Positions 15,465 through 24,344 of a DNA stretch of 35,108 nt are shown in pieces. Position 1 is the first letter of the stretch; the number at the start of each line of letters is the position of its first letter. This DNA comes from Burkholderiales bacterium (GTDB lineage Bacteria > Pseudomonadota > Gammaproteobacteria > Burkholderiales > Burkholderiaceae_C): assembly GCA_947450745.1 (NCBI GenBank), contig CANFYD010000002.1, positions 1-35,108 on the forward strand, given 5' to 3'. Below the pieces are notes generated by a model. That model was not told the DNA's origin. It saw nothing but the letters and a program-made list of their open reading frames with translations, and did not search any database. Position numbers and translations under genes: made by a program.

Positions 15465-16277
15465 ATGAACAACACCAAATTCTTCATCGCCGCCCTGATC
15501 AGCGCCGCCTTCATCCCCACGATGGCCAGCGCCGCGTCTTACGACTTTGCCGACCTGAAGTGGAGTGGCAGCCCGGCCAAATCCAGCGGCTTCCTGCCTT
15601 CGGAGGTTTTGCAGAAGGCCAGCACCGCCAGCACAACGAGCGGCTTGGGTTACTGGAATTGCACTGGCGGTGATGTGTGCAGCTCGAACATGGACAAAGC
15701 CAACACCGCGCTCGGCGGGGACTTGAAGTTCACCTCCAGCGGCCTGACAGTCACCGCCACCGCCCTCTTCAACGGCGCTACCGCCACCGTCGTGCAGGAC
15801 CACGACAACGGCTACAACGCCAGCAAATCAATCGGTGCCGGCTTGGGTGTCTATCACTTGAAAGGCAATAACAGCGACGACAACATCACCGCCAAAGAAA
15901 CCCTGGTGATGTCGTTTGCGAATGCGGTCGCCCTGCAAGGCTTCTCTTTGCGCTCCGAAGGCCACAACACCACCTGGAACAGCAATTCGACCTTCAGCTT
16001 GGCCGTGACCGGTGCCGACAACAAGGTCACCACCTTCAGCAGCCTAGCGCTGAAAGCGACGTACAGCCTGACCGATCTGACCACGCTGAACCACAACCAG
16101 CCTTTGCTTGGCAGCAAGTTCGCCTTCAGCTATGGCGGCACCAAGGCGGATCAGTTCTATTTGTCCGGCATGACGGCATCCGCGATCGCGGCCGTGCCGG
16201 AACCCGCCACTTATGCGCTGCTGATGGCAGGTTTGGGTGCCATCGGCTTTGTAGCCCGCCGCCGCAAGGCGGCCTGA
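15465..16277 (+). CDS. PEP-CTERM sorting-domain protein
   Basis: This 270-residue protein has an N-terminal signal peptide (MNNTKFFIAALISAAFIPTM then ASA before Ala-Ser-Tyr) and a classic C-terminal sorting signal: VPEPATYALLMAGL, a hydrophobic stretch, and the basic end RRRKAA (residues 244-270). Such proteins are handled by exosortase (EpsH/XrtA) and associated with exopolysaccharide and biofilm matrix. The 220-residue middle part is rich in Ser, Thr, Asn and Gly and likely beta-stranded; I recognise no domain. The start at 15465 is chosen from the signal peptide. No exosortase gene is in the window. Confidence 0.9.
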   Translation: MNNTKFFIAALISAAFIPTMASAASYDFADLKWSGSPAKSSGFLPSEVLQKASTASTTSGLGYWNCTGGDVCSSNMDKANTALGGDLKFTSSGLTVTATALFNGATATVVQDHDNGYNASKSIGAGLGVYHLKGNNSDDNITAKETLVMSFANAVALQGFSLRSEGHNTTWNSNSTFSLAVTGADNKVTTFSSLALKATYSLTDLTTLNHNQPLLGSKFAFSYGGTKADQFYLSGMTASAIAAVPEPATYALLMAGLGAIGFVARRRKAA

Positions 16278-16318
16278 ATCAGCTGAGGCAAGCTGACAGC
16301 AGCTGAAAGCTGAGTTCA

Positions 16319-16343
16319 AACAGGCCCCGTTGTGGGGCCTGTT
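16319..16343. terminator. Hairpin between PEP-CTERM gene and ybeY
   Basis: A perfect 10-bp G/C-rich stem (16319-16328 with 16334-16343) closes on a 5-nt loop. It lies 42 bp after the PEP-CTERM stop and 10 bp before the end of the convergent ybeY gene. Only short T-runs follow, so it is a probable shared terminator of moderate strength. Confidence 0.65.
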
Positions 16344-16352
16344 GCGCTTTGT

Positions 16353-16795
16353 TCATGGCTCGCCGTAGGGGTCGGCAAACCCCAAGCCCAACATGATCTC
16401 GGTCTCGCGCGCTTCCATGCACAGCGCCTCGTCCTCTTCTTCATGGTCGTAACCCTGCGCGTGCAGCGTGCCGTGCACCAGCATGTGGGCGTAATAGGCG
16501 GCGATGTCGGTCTGTGCCGCCAAGGCCTCGCGCTCGACCACTTCGGCGCAAATCACCAAGTCGGCCACCACCACCGGCTCATGGCTGTAGTCGAAGGTGA
16601 GCACATTGGTCGCGTAGTCCTTGCTGCGGAACTCCAGGTTCAAGCGCTGGCCTTCCTCAGGCGAGACGATGCGCACGGTGATCTCGCCCGGCAACTCCAG
16701 CCCGGCCCGCACCCAGCGCAGCACCTTGTGCCGAGGCAGCAGCGCGCGGTGACGCGGGTCGGCAAACTGCAACGACAAACTCAGTTCTGGAAGTT

Positions 16796-16799
<4 letters not shown>
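16353..16799 (-). CDS. ybeY: Endoribonuclease YbeY
   Basis: This 148-residue protein has the zinc-binding signature His109-x3-His113-x5-His119 (HGTLHAQGYDH) and the family motif LNLEFRSKDYATNVLTFDY. YbeY takes part in 16S rRNA 3'-end maturation and late ribosome quality control. The ATG at 16799 overlaps the phoH stop codon by four bases (ATGA), which implies translational coupling and fixes the start; the frame's upstream extension lies within phoH. Confidence 0.96.
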
Positions 16800-17818
<1,019 letters not shown>

Positions 17819-17935
17819 AGGGCACTTTCTATTGGATGGGCCGGCAAAGCCAAGCTGTTGATCGAGCGAAGAAGGCTATTGTGGCCGGGCATACACCAGC
17901 AGTTGCGACCTGCAGCGTCCGGCACAATCGCGCCC

Positions 17936-19429
17936 ATGCACAGATTGTTTCAAACAAAAAGCAAAATCGCCGCCGGCATGGCGACAATCGCTTTTATGTC
18001 GTCGTTGCCCTTCGCTGCGACGACAGCGGCAGCAACACCGCAGATGTTGCCCGCTCCGCACGGGGCGGCCAGCATCGCGCAGGCCTCGGCCGAGTGGACG
18101 CTGCTGGCGCAGCAATTCGCGCCGGCTTGGCTGGCCGCCATGCTGCTGATGATGTCCATCACGATCGCGCTGCTGGCCTGCTTGCACGCACGTGAGCGGC
18201 ACGCGCTCTACCTCAGCGGCATGATGCTCGGCTGGGTCGCTTGGACGCTGCTGCGCGCCGACGCCGATGTGCCCGCCACCGCGCTGGAAGCCGGCCTGCG
18301 GCTGTCGAGCCTGGCCGTGCTGGTGCTGTGCGGCGTGCAGTTTTTGCAGCATCAGATGATTTGGTCGCAACGCTGGGTCGCCCCGGCGCTGCTGCTGCAA
18401 GTGCTGCTGGTGCCGCTGAGCTTGCTGCTGCTGCCGCCTCCACAAGCCCAGCAGCTCAGCCCGGTCTGGTCCGGCCTGATGACACTCGAAATGCTGCTCG
18501 CGATGGCTTGGTATTTGCGTCTGCGCTGGCAAGCAGGCCAGGCCAATGAGCAGCCAGACCCGGCCAAGGATCACGACTTCATGCTGATGAGCTGCATGCT
18601 GGGGCTGGCAGCGACCGCGCTGCTGGGTGACTTGCTGCTGGAATATTTCAACCCTCTCAGCTTGAACGCCTACTCGCCCTGGCTGGCCCTGATGCCGCCG
18701 CTGCTGATGCTGGCCCTGGGCTTGAACGTGACGGTGGACTTTGCCCGCGCCCGCAAGGACGCCGAGAGCCGCCATGTGCAGTTCGAGCAGCAAATGCATG
18801 ACAAGGTGGCGGACATCGAGCGCAACTTCGGCCTTATGGTCGAGCAGAAGCTGGAACAGGTGACCGAGCGGGAGCGCAAGCGCATCGCCGCCGATCTGCA
18901 TGATGACCTGGGTGCCAAACTGCTGACCATCGTCCACACCAGCGAATCGGATCGCATCTCGACGCTGGCCCGCGAAGCGCTGGAGGAAATGCGTTTGTCG
19001 GTGCGCGGTCTGACTGGCAAGCCGGTGCAGTTGCTCGACGCGCTGGGCGACTGGCGGGCCGAGGTGGTGTCAAGGCTAGGCCAAGCCAATATCCTGGCCG
19101 AGTGGAAGTCGCCGCCCGAAGACATCATCCACACCCTGCCGGCGCGGGCCTACGTGCAAACCACGCGAATCTTCCGCGAGGCGGTCAGCAACATCATCAA
19201 GCACAGCGGCGGCACCCACTGCACCGTCAGCTGCAATGTGCAGGACGGCGATTTCATGGTGGTGATCCAGGACAACGGCCAGGGCATACCGGCCGAACTG
19301 GATGGCCGACTCGACCGCGGCCACGGCATGGCCAGCATGAAGTCGCGCGCCAAGCAAATGCAGGGGCAGTGCTTGGTGGAGTCCGGTGCAGGCTGGGGCA
19401 CGGTGATTCGCCTGACCATCCCACTTTGA
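17936..19429 (+). CDS. Membrane sensor histidine kinase (HisKA_3, NarX/DesK type)
   Basis: The ATG at 17936 gives a 497-residue protein; upstream in-frame sequence lies opposite phoH. After a short N-terminal segment come about seven hydrophobic membrane segments (roughly residues 58-280), like a 7TM sensor input. A coiled region leads to the phospho-acceptor motif ERKRIAADLHDDLGAKL with His322. The HATPase domain has REAVSNIIKHSGGTH (N-box), DNGQGIP (G1) and GHGMASMKSRA (G2). It autophosphorylates and signals to a LuxR-type regulator, here the gene 250 bp downstream. The stimulus is unknown. Confidence 0.88.
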   Translation: MHRLFQTKSKIAAGMATIAFMSSLPFAATTAAATPQMLPAPHGAASIAQASAEWTLLAQQFAPAWLAAMLLMMSITIALLACLHARERHALYLSGMMLGWVAWTLLRADADVPATALEAGLRLSSLAVLVLCGVQFLQHQMIWSQRWVAPALLLQVLLVPLSLLLLPPPQAQQLSPVWSGLMTLEMLLAMAWYLRLRWQAGQANEQPDPAKDHDFMLMSCMLGLAATALLGDLLLEYFNPLSLNAYSPWLALMPPLLMLALGLNVTVDFARARKDAESRHVQFEQQMHDKVADIERNFGLMVEQKLEQVTERERKRIAADLHDDLGAKLLTIVHTSESDRISTLAREALEEMRLSVRGLTGKPVQLLDALGDWRAEVVSRLGQANILAEWKSPPEDIIHTLPARAYVQTTRIFREAVSNIIKHSGGTHCTVSCNVQDGDFMVVIQDNGQGIPAELDGRLDRGHGMASMKSRAKQMQGQCLVESGAGWGTVIRLTIPL

Positions 19430-19677
19430 CCGCACGGGTTGCGCAAAGCCGCCGCAGCGTCAATTTGCGTCGTTTTGCGCCAATCAGCTTCAAACCCAGA
19501 TTTATTCGCCCGGCCTGCGTAAAAACGCACACCCACCGGTTCAGTCGCCACAGCCTTGTGCCGATAGAGACTTGCCGACTGCGCGAATGGATGGACGCCG
19601 GGCCCGGCTAAAGTCTGCCTCGCTCGCTTCATCCAGCCCAATCCAGCCCCAGCCCCAGACCCAGCGCTGCAGCATCG
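19430..19677. other. Gap between sensor kinase and response regulator
   Basis: This 248-bp stretch holds no supported gene. No clear terminator or promoter was seen, so the kinase and regulator may be one transcript with a long internal leader, or the regulator may have its own promoter. Confidence 0.5.
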
Positions 19678-20373
19678 ATGCAGCCGCAGGCCATGACCCA
19701 GACCACGACCGAGAAATCCATGGAACACATCCTGCTGCTTGAAGACATCCCCGAGATCCGCGCTTGGCTGAAGGCCTTGACCAAGCAGGTCTTCCCTGCT
19801 GCCCAGATCACCGAATGCTCCCGCGTGCAGGATGCGCTGGCTCTGGTGAACAGCCAGCGCTTCAGCCTGGCCTTGCTGGACCTGGGCCTGCCGGACGGCT
19901 CCGGTGTCGACGTGATTGCCGCGCTGCGAGACAAGCAACCGGAGGTGCAGTCGGTCATCGTCACTATTCACGACGACGACGAGCACCTGTTCCCGGCCTT
20001 GCAGGCGGGCGCCTTCGGCTATTTGCTGAAGGAACAATCACGCGAGCTGTTGATCGAGCAATTGCAGCGTATGCGCCAGGGCGAGCCGCCGCTGTCGCCA
20101 TCGATTGCACGCAAGGTGATTGCCCATTTCGCATCGCAACGACGCCCGCAGGCCACCAATCTGCTGCCCGAGGTGTCGCTGACCGACCGTGAAACCGAGG
20201 TGCTGCTGCGCGTCGCCAAGGGCTTCACCCTGCCCGAGATCGGCGTGCAACTGGGCTTGTCACGCCACACCATTGCCGACTATGTGAAGCAGATCTACCG
20301 CAAGCTCAATGTCTCGTCGCGAGCCGAGGCGGCATTGGAAGCGCAACGGCTGGGGCTGTTCGGGCGGAACTGA
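19678..20373 (+). CDS. LuxR/NarL-type response regulator
   Basis: The receiver domain begins MEHILLLEDIPEIRAWLK; the phospho-acceptor Asp is in LALLDLGLPDGSG and the conserved Lys in FGYLLKEQS. The C-terminal LuxR-type helix-turn-helix is LTDRETEVLLRVAKGFTLPE followed by IGVQLGLSRHTIADYVKQIY. The start is uncertain: ATG codons at 19678, 19693 and 19720 are in frame, and only the last matches the receiver start directly. No strong ribosome-binding site decides between them. It is the likely partner of the upstream HisKA_3 kinase, and target genes are unknown. Confidence 0.9.
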   Translation: MQPQAMTQTTTEKSMEHILLLEDIPEIRAWLKALTKQVFPAAQITECSRVQDALALVNSQRFSLALLDLGLPDGSGVDVIAALRDKQPEVQSVIVTIHDDDEHLFPALQAGAFGYLLKEQSRELLIEQLQRMRQGEPPLSPSIARKVIAHFASQRRPQATNLLPEVSLTDRETEVLLRVAKGFTLPEIGVQLGLSRHTIADYVKQIYRKLNVSSRAEAALEAQRLGLFGRN

Positions 20374-20397
20374 TCGGCGCGCGCAGATAATGCGACG

Positions 20398-20970
20398 ATG
20401 ATTGGAAGACTGACAGGCGTCATCGCGGAAAAATCGCCCCCGCTGGTTCTCATTGATGTGCAGGGCGTCGGCTACGAAGTCGATGTGCCGATGAGTACGT
20501 TCTACAACCTGCCAGCGCTGGGCGAGAGGGTCAGCCTGCTGATCCATTTTGTCGTGCGCGAGGACGCCCAGATCCTGTTCGGCTTTTTGACCGCCGAGGA
20601 GCGCGCCACCTTCCGCTTGCTGGTCAAGATCAGCGGCGTCGGTCCCCGCATGGCTTTGTCGCTGCTGTCGGGCTTGTCGGTGGCCGAGTTGGCGCAAGCG
20701 GTGTCGCTGCAGCAGACCGGCCGCTTGGTCAAGGTGCCGGGTATCGGCAAGAAGACTGCCGAACGTCTGTTGCTGGAGCTGAAAGGCAAGCTGGGTGCCG
20801 ACCTGGGTCTGCCGCTGGCTCCGGCGCATGACAACCAGGCCGACATCTTGCAAGCCTTGGTCGCGCTGGGCTACAGCGATAAGGAAGCGGCGCTGGCCTT
20901 GAAGGCCTTGCCGGCCGACGTCGGCGTCAGTGACGGTATCAAGCTAGCGCTGAAGGCGCTGACACGTTGA
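20398..20970 (+). CDS. ruvA: Holliday junction branch migration complex subunit RuvA
   Basis: This 190-residue protein begins MIGRLTGVIAEKSPPLVLID, the usual RuvA N-terminus (OB fold). Helix-hairpin-helix motifs follow (LLVKISGVGPRMALSLLSG and LVKVPGIGKKTAERLLLELK). The C-terminal domain that binds RuvB is LQALVALGYSDKEAALALK. A RuvA tetramer binds four-way DNA junctions. ruvB starts 28 bp downstream. No ruvC is in the window. Confidence 0.98.
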   Translation: MIGRLTGVIAEKSPPLVLIDVQGVGYEVDVPMSTFYNLPALGERVSLLIHFVVREDAQILFGFLTAEERATFRLLVKISGVGPRMALSLLSGLSVAELAQAVSLQQTGRLVKVPGIGKKTAERLLLELKGKLGADLGLPLAPAHDNQADILQALVALGYSDKEAALALKALPADVGVSDGIKLALKALTR

Positions 20971-20998
20971 TCAGCCGCACAGCCCCGAGCCCACAGAC

Positions 20999-22054
20999 AT
21001 GAGCATACAAACCGACGACTTCGCCAGCGCACCACAGCGGGTGCTGAGCGCCGCGCCCACTTCGCCAAAAGAGGAAGCCATCGAGCGGGCGCTGCGGCCG
21101 AAGCTGCTGGAGGAGTACGTCGGCCAAGCCAAGGCGCGCGAGCAGCTGGAAATCTTCATCAGCGCGGCCCGCAAACGCGATGAAGCGATGGACCATGTGC
21201 TGCTGTTCGGCCCGCCGGGCTTGGGCAAAACGACGCTGTCCCACATCATTGCCGCCGAGCTGGGCGTGAACCTGCGCCAAACCTCCGGGCCGGTGCTGGA
21301 AAAGCCGAAGGATCTGGCCGCGATCCTGACCAATCTCGAAAAGAACGATGTGCTGTTCATCGACGAGATTCACCGCTTGTCACCGGTCGTCGAGGAAATT
21401 CTCTACCCGGCGCTGGAGGACTATCAGATCGACATCATGATCGGCGAGGGCCCGGCCGCGCGCTCGATCAAGCTCGATCTGCAACCATTCACGCTGGTCG
21501 GGGCCACGACGCGCGCCGGCATGCTGACCAACCCGCTGCGCGACCGCTTCGGCATCGTGGCGCGGCTGGAGTTCTACACGGCGGCCGAGTTGCAGCGCAT
21601 CGTCACCCGTTCGGCCGGCCTGCTGAACACGCCGATGGATGAAGAGGGCGCACTGGAAATCGCCCGGCGCTCACGCGGCACGCCGCGCATCGCCAACCGT
21701 TTGCTGCGTCGTGTGCGTGACTATGCCGATGTGAAGGGTGATGGCCGCATCGGCAAGGCCATCGCCGACAAGGCCCTCGCCATGCTGGATGTCGACCCGC
21801 TGGGCTTCGACCTGATGGACCGCAAGCTGCTGGAAGCCATCATCCACCGCTTCGACGGCGGCCCGGTCGGGCTGGACAACGTGGCGGCCGCCATCGGCGA
21901 GGAAAGCGGCACGATCGAAGATGTGATCGAGCCGTATCTGATTCAACAGGGCTTTTTGCAACGCACGCCGCGTGGTCGCATCGCCACGCTGGCCGCCTTT
22001 CGCCACCTGGGTGTAACGCCGCCCAAAGCGATCGCGCAGCAGTTCGACGAGTAG
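20999..22054 (+). CDS. ruvB: Holliday junction branch migration ATPase RuvB
   Basis: This 351-residue AAA+ ATPase has the family entry motif LRPKLLEEYVGQAKAREQL, Walker A GPPGLGKTTLS, Walker B FIDEIHRLS, sensor 1 VGATTRAG and the C-terminal winged helix with PRGRIATLAAFRHLG. RuvB rings drive branch migration at junctions bound by RuvA. It is directly downstream of ruvA and ends at a strong bidirectional terminator. Confidence 0.98.
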   Translation: MSIQTDDFASAPQRVLSAAPTSPKEEAIERALRPKLLEEYVGQAKAREQLEIFISAARKRDEAMDHVLLFGPPGLGKTTLSHIIAAELGVNLRQTSGPVLEKPKDLAAILTNLEKNDVLFIDEIHRLSPVVEEILYPALEDYQIDIMIGEGPAARSIKLDLQPFTLVGATTRAGMLTNPLRDRFGIVARLEFYTAAELQRIVTRSAGLLNTPMDEEGALEIARRSRGTPRIANRLLRRVRDYADVKGDGRIGKAIADKALAMLDVDPLGFDLMDRKLLEAIIHRFDGGPVGLDNVAAAIGEESGTIEDVIEPYLIQQGFLQRTPRGRIATLAAFRHLGVTPPKAIAQQFDE

Positions 22055-22090
22055 CGCCCGCGCCTGATTCGTCAACACCGTGCAGACGCA

Positions 22091-22116
22091 AAAAAGCGAC
22101 CCGAAGGTCGCTTTTT
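22091..22116. terminator. Bidirectional terminator between ruvB and porin gene
   Basis: An 11-bp stem (22091-22101 with 22106-22116) has a CGAA tetraloop, with an A-run on the left and a T-run on the right, so it works for both convergent genes. An outer 6-bp pairing (22083-22088 with 22120-22125) can extend it. Confidence 0.9.
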
Positions 22117-22165
22117 GTACGTCTGGACCAACAAGTCAAGCCCTTGCGGACTCGACCCTGCAGGA

Positions 22166-23116
22166 TCAGAAGTTGTGGCGGATGCCAGCTGCCAGCGAGC
22201 TGAAGTCGCCGGCCTTGCCGCCCAACAACTTGCTGTTGTTGTCGATGGCGGTGTAGAAGCCGTAGACCTTGGTGCGCTTGCTCAGGTTGTAGTTGTAGCC
22301 CAGCGTGTACTGCTTGGCACCGGCAGCGCCGAAAGTGCCGCCAGCTTCGGTGCCGCCGACGTTGACGTGGAATTCCGAAGCGCCCATCGTGTACATGGCC
22401 GACACGCGACCGATGTTGCGGGTGGCGTTGCCGGTCAAGCCGGTGTCTTCCATCTGGTAGTAACCACCGAAAGTGAAGGCACCCAGCTCATACAGACCGC
22501 GCACGGCGACTTGCATGGCCGAACCTTGCTTGCCGTAGCCGACGCCCAGGTGCAAAGGACCCTGGTCGTAGTTGCCGGACACGTCGACAGCGCGGGCATC
22601 GCCTGCAGCGCCTTCGCCGGCGTGCACGGTGAACTCACCAGTGAAGCCGTTGTAGTTGGGCGTGAAGTAGCCGACCTTGTTCGTCGAAGTGAACGAAGTA
22701 CCGAAGGCGTACAGCGCGTCGCTGGACGTGCCGGTGTCATGGTTGTGCATCGACACATAGTCGGCCGTCGCGAAGTACGAACCGTTGGTCCAACGACCCA
22801 ACTTGACCGTACCGAAAGCGCCACTCAACTGAACCGTGGCTTCACGGTTCCAGAAGGCTGTGCTGCTGGCCTTGCCGTCATCCGAGTTGAGACCATGCTC
22901 AAGCCAGAAACCAGCCTTCAGGCCGCCGCCCAAGTCTTCCATGCCCTTGAAACCAAGGCGCGAACCGTTGTTCTGCACAGTGGCGACGCGGTCAGCGTTG
23001 CCTGTCTTCTGGCTCTCGACCGAAGTATTGATACGGCCCCACAGGGTCACTGTGCTTTGAGCGAATGCCGGTGCGGCGAGGGCTGCCAGGGCGGCGACGA
23101 GTGCGATCTTTTTCAT
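22166..23116 (-). CDS. Gram-negative outer-membrane porin
   Basis: This 316-residue protein has a signal peptide (MKKIALVAALAALAAPAFAQ), then STVTLWGRINTSVE, the classic start of betaproteobacterial porins of the Porin_4 type. NNGSRLGFKGMEDLGGGLKA and the terminal Phe (IRHNF) needed for outer-membrane insertion are also typical. It should form a 16-stranded trimeric general diffusion pore. The start at 23116 has AAGGAA 6 nt upstream; the frame's N-terminal extension is discarded. Solute selectivity cannot be predicted. Confidence 0.95.
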   Translation of the reverse strand: MKKIALVAALAALAAPAFAQSTVTLWGRINTSVESQKTGNADRVATVQNNGSRLGFKGMEDLGGGLKAGFWLEHGLNSDDGKASSTAFWNREATVQLSGAFGTVKLGRWTNGSYFATADYVSMHNHDTGTSSDALYAFGTSFTSTNKVGYFTPNYNGFTGEFTVHAGEGAAGDARAVDVSGNYDQGPLHLGVGYGKQGSAMQVAVRGLYELGAFTFGGYYQMEDTGLTGNATRNIGRVSAMYTMGASEFHVNVGGTEAGGTFGAAGAKQYTLGYNYNLSKRTKVYGFYTAIDNNSKLLGGKAGDFSSLAAGIRHNF

Positions 23117-23183
23117 CGTATTCCTTTGTAAGTAAACCTTGAGCCGCTCTGGATAACCCTGAGCAGGGACTGAATGTGCCCGA

Positions 23184-23189
23184 AGTATA
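23184..23189 (-). promoter_or_regulatory. Putative -10 element of the porin gene
   Basis: TATACT (5 of 6 matches to TATAAT) lies 68 bp upstream of the porin start on the minus strand. No good -35 hexamer is at 16-18 bp, so an activator may be needed or the true promoter may be elsewhere in the 181-bp gap. Confidence 0.35.
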
Positions 23190-23297
23190 GAAGTGCAAAC
23201 CTCGCCCAAATTCAGAGCGACGCGAAATTGCAACACTTTTAGTCTAGGGTTCTCACCGACCATTTTTGCCCCGGCATCGCCGTAACCATCGCCGTCG

Positions 23298-23975
23298 TCA
23301 CGCTTGCGGATGGCTGCATTCGGCGACCTCATCCGGCCCGATGCAGTGCAGATGGGAATCATCATTCCACCCGATTAAGCTGAAGCCCTGCGCGGAGTAA
23401 AGCAGGCGATTGATCGCCGCATTGCCCAGCGTCCAGGTCTTGGCTGCCTGCAGCGACATGCGCCGACTGGCCCGGTGCAAGCAGTCCAATACCCCGCCGT
23501 GGGTGACGATGACGATGGTTTGCCCCGGATGCGCTTGCGCCAGCCGCTCCAGGCAAGCCAGGCTGCGGGCGTAAAAGTCAGTCAGCGTCTCGCCGCCCTC
23601 GGCCCCAAAGCTGGCGTCGCGCGCACGCCAGCGCTCGCTTTGATCCGGCCAGCCCAGCGCAATTTCGCCCCAGGTCAGGCCTTCGAAAATGCCGAAACTG
23701 CGCTCACGCAAGGCGGCATCGAGCTGCACGGGCAAGCCCGTCACCGTGGCCACCTCTGCAGCGGTTTGTCGGGCTCGCAACAGATCGCTGCAGTAAATGG
23801 CGTCGATCGCCTCGTCGGCCAGGGCCACGCTCAGGCGCCTCGCTTGCGCTTGGCCTTGGCCGTTCAGCGGGATGTCGCGATGGCCTTGGATGCGGGCTTG
23901 CACGTTCCAGGCGGTCTCGCCGTGGCGGATCGCCAGGATGCGCGTGCTGCGGTCGAGCGGCATCGCCTCAAACAC
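23298..23975 (-). CDS. Histidine phosphatase family protein (phosphoglycerate-mutase-like)
   Basis: This protein of 225 residues (GTG at 23975) or 221 (ATG at 23963) carries the phosphohistidine motif ILAIRHGETAWN, then GHRDIPLNGQGQAQA, the acid motif RERSFGIFEG and the second His in VIVTHGGVLDCL. It is a cytoplasmic phosphatase or mutase of the GpmB/CobC type; its substrate is unknown, and no cobalamin genes are near. With the GTG start it overlaps the DUF1840 gene by 8 bp; with ATG there is a 4-bp gap. Either way the two are linked. Confidence 0.9.
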   Translation of the reverse strand: MFEAMPLDRSTRILAIRHGETAWNVQARIQGHRDIPLNGQGQAQARRLSVALADEAIDAIYCSDLLRARQTAAEVATVTGLPVQLDAALRERSFGIFEGLTWGEIALGWPDQSERWRARDASFGAEGGETLTDFYARSLACLERLAQAHPGQTIVIVTHGGVLDCLHRASRRMSLQAAKTWTLGNAAINRLLYSAQGFSLIGWNDDSHLHCIGPDEVAECSHPQA

Positions 23976-24291
23976 CCCAGACCAGCGGCTGACCGGCCTT
24001 TTGGCTGCGCCGCAACAGCTCGATCAGCGGCCAGGCGCGCTGGTGCAAGCTGATCCCGGTACGCCTTGGTAGCGGCTGATTCGCCGCCTCCGCCTCGGCT
24101 TGCGCTTGTGCAAACTGGGCTTCATCGGCGGCCACCGCCTGCTCCAGCGCAGTGATCGCTGCGGCCAGATCGGGCACATCGACCAAGCCCTTGGCCGCTG
24201 GCGTGCGACCCAGCAGGGTCAACATCTGGTCGCCGTGGGCACTCAGCATGATGACGTCGGAGCCGGCCTTGGACTTGAATTTGTAGATCAT
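23968..24291 (-). CDS. DUF1840 family protein
   Basis: This 107-residue protein begins MIYKFKSKAGSDVIMLSAHG, typical of DUF1840, and continues DQMLTLLGRTPAAKGLV. The middle is a charged, Ala/Glu/Gln-rich helix (about residues 45-75), followed by RRTGISLHQRAWPLIELLRR. No function is established. The start at 24291 fits the family; the frame's 15-residue extension does not. It precedes the histidine phosphatase gene, and is separated from the upstream GGDEF-EAL gene's stop by 53 bp on the same strand. Confidence 0.85.
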   Translation of the reverse strand: MIYKFKSKAGSDVIMLSAHGDQMLTLLGRTPAAKGLVDVPDLAAAITALEQAVAADEAQFAQAQAEAEAANQPLPRRTGISLHQRAWPLIELLRRSQKAGQPLVWGV

Positions 24292-24344
24292 GAAACACCC
24301 TGTTGAGCTGACGGCTGCCATTGTGCTGCCAGCCACGTGGTGTT

